DNA from: an uncultured Pleurocapsa sp.
GTDB lineage: Bacteria > Cyanobacteriota > Cyanobacteriia > Cyanobacteriales > Xenococcaceae
NCBI GenBank assembly: GCA_937884735.1
Contig: CAKZYI010000655.1
Coordinates: 1-7,929, forward strand
Reading direction: 5' to 3'
DNA: 7,929 nucleotides
The notes under the pieces were generated by a model that saw only the letters and a list, made by a program, of their open reading frames with translations, was not told the origin of the DNA and ran no database searches. Both the position numbers and the translations under genes were made by a program. Shown here in pieces: positions 6,497-7,929 of the stretch (positions within the stretch are counted from its first letter, which is position 1; each line of letters starts with the position of its first letter).

Positions 6497-7929
6497 TCAA
6501 TCCATATTTACAGGATCTACATCTATAGTCATGCTGACCGATTTTGGCAAATGAGAACTAAGTATATTCAAATCAGATAAGCTAGTTTCATTTTTAGAAA
6601 ATTTGAGCAATATCTGCCAGCGATAACGACGGGCTACTCGCATCACGCTAGCAGGAGCAGGGCCTAATATATCGTATTCTGGGCTTAAAATGTCAGTTAA
6701 AACATCGACTAGCTTTTCGGCTGCTTGTTGAACTTCTCCCTCATCAATGCTGCTTAGTTTAATTAAAATAAGATTTCCGTAGGGGGGATAATTCAACTCT
6801 TTTCTTTCACTCAATTCTGCTGTGCTAAAGCTGTGATAGTCATGAGCTTTAACTGCCTGGATAACAGGATGTTCGGGAGAATAGGTTTGTACAATGACTT
6901 TGCCTGGGGTGTCACCTCTTCCTGCCCTTCCTGCTACCTGAGTCATGGTTTGAAAAGCTTTTTCGGCTGCACTATAATCACTACGATGTAATAAACCATC
7001 GGCAGCGATAATTCCGACGACAGTAACTCCTGCAATATCTAGACCTTTGGTTAGCATTTGCGTTCCAATCAAAATATCCGCTTCTTTGTTGATAAAACGA
7101 TCTATTAACTGACGATGGGCTCCTTTATTTCTAGTAGTGTCGCTATCAAATCTAATGGTGCGTAATTCGGGGAATAGCTTATTTAATTCTTGAGTTACTT
7201 TTTGTGTCCCACTACCAAAAAATTTGAGATAAGGGGAACTACTCTCAGGACAACTAATGGGTTACTCTCTAGTATGATTGCAATAGTGACAGCGTAAAAG
7301 TTTAGCTGCTCCTTCATGGGTTTAGTGGTAAGAGAGAGACACATCGCAGTCTGGGCATTCCATAACATAGCCACAACTGCGACAAGATACAAAAGTACTA
7401 TGTCCCCGTCGAGGGATAAAGAGTATACCTTGTTGTCCTTGTTCCTGCATATCGGTGATCGCATTTTGCAAGGATAAACTAAATATAGATCGATTACCGC
7501 GACTCAATTCTTGACGCAGATCGACTATGGTTACATGGGGTAGGGGACGAGATCCAATTCGCTGGGGTAAAGATAAATAAAATTTATTTATGCTTGGCTG
7601 GGAATTTGATTCTTCATCCCTTACTGCTACTAAACTTTCTAGTGAAGGTGTCGCCGATCCCAGAATCAATGGGCAATCGTTTAACTCTGCCCTCCAATTT
7701 GCTACCTTTCCTGCGTGATAAGTAGGAGCAGGACGACTTTGCTTAAAACTAGAGTCATGCTCTTCATCAAGAACAATTAAGCCCAAATTGGGCAGGGGAG
7801 CAAAAATAGCCGAACGTGTTCCTATAACTACCTGGGGTTCTCCCTGAATCGTTTGTCTCCAAGTATCGTAACGTTCCCCCGCAGATAATTTACTATGATA
7901 AACGCAAACTTGTTTGCCAAATCGAGCGC
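6497..7929 (-). pseudogene. priA: PriA primosomal helicase, interrupted by two in-frame stops, 5' end outside window
   Basis: PriA is the 3'-5' helicase that reloads the replisome at stalled forks. The frame enters at 7929 with RFGKQVCVYHSKLSAGERYD and stays in one phase to TGA at 6499-6497. Helicase marks are IGTRSAIFAPLPNLG, motif II DEEHD, motif III GSATPS, LFIPRRGHS, motif V IGTQMLTKGLD, and motif VI QVAGRAGRGD. The zinc region reads CRSC, CPDC, CHYC, then CPES where CPxC is expected; the Ser codon AGT is at 7243-7241. Two TAA codons interrupt it: 7324-7322 after SLSYH, and 7264-7262 after CNHTRE. Homologous sequence resumes directly after each, with no frameshift. Each TAA is one C-to-T change from CAA. 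Translation would yield a front part and possibly a back part from TTG 7072 or ATG 7057 (motifs V and VI). Other genes here end in TAA, so codon reassignment is unlikely. Sequence error is possible. Confidence 0.87.

Noticed and set aside
7262..7324. Reassignment of TAA to Gln
   Set aside because: arsH, arsC, the glycosyltransferase, the DUF4261-like gene and the GAF gene all end in TAA at the expected family length, so TAA works as a stop here.
7325..7342. TC-dinucleotide run just before the first priA stop as a phase-variation tract
   Set aside because: The frame is unchanged across it, and slippage would not remove the two nonsense codons.
7195..7464. An 89-codon open frame on the minus strand in the damaged part of priA
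   Set aside because: It is a different frame over the priA zinc region; its protein looks like nothing known, while the priA frame is clearly PriA on both sides.

Overview
The window looks like a piece of a low-GC cyanobacterial chromosome. The cyanobacterial HIP1 octamer GCGATCGC occurs seven times in 7.9 kb. The gene content fits as well: a Synechocystis-type arsenate reductase next to arsH, tandem GAF domains with phytochrome/cyanobacteriochrome-like motifs, and a menH gene for the phylloquinone pathway. Spacing is compact and Shine-Dalgarno sequences are mostly weak. I cannot name the genus.

Plus strand, 1-1944: the 3' part of a CCA tRNA nucleotidyltransferase gene (cca, start outside the window). 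Its stop is followed after about 56 bp by an arsH reading frame that lacks its N-terminal FMN-phosphate loop, then an intact arsC. In Synechocystis these genes form arsB-arsH-arsC, so this looks like an arsenic operon that has lost arsB and the front of arsH, leaving the remainder behind cca.

Minus strand, 3703-1937: a two-gene unit with a 3-nt gap. It holds a family 2 glycosyltransferase followed by an uncharacterised protein whose C-terminal part resembles DUF4261. The end of the second gene overlaps the end of arsC by 8 bp. A 301-bp intergenic region precedes the unit.

Minus strand, 5441-4005: a soluble protein with two tandem GAF domains. Both carry a DPCF motif and a second Cys exactly 28 residues later, the arrangement of DXCF cyanobacteriochromes. 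The C-terminus is helical and has no recognisable output domain. A perfect 9-bp inverted repeat lies upstream.

Minus strand, 7929-5643: priA (replication restart helicase, start outside the window) followed by menH. The priA frame is continuous and well conserved but is interrupted by two in-frame TAA codons 20 codons apart in the zinc-binding region, and the last zinc-ligand Cys reads as Ser. Unless this is a sequence error, priA is broken or split. The 5' end of menH runs through a purine-rich repeat tract, so its true start is uncertain.

The main observations are two apparently decaying genes (arsH and priA) among intact neighbours, and the output-less tandem DXCF-GAF protein. I saw no tRNA, rRNA, CRISPR array, insertion sequence or obvious new defence-type system.
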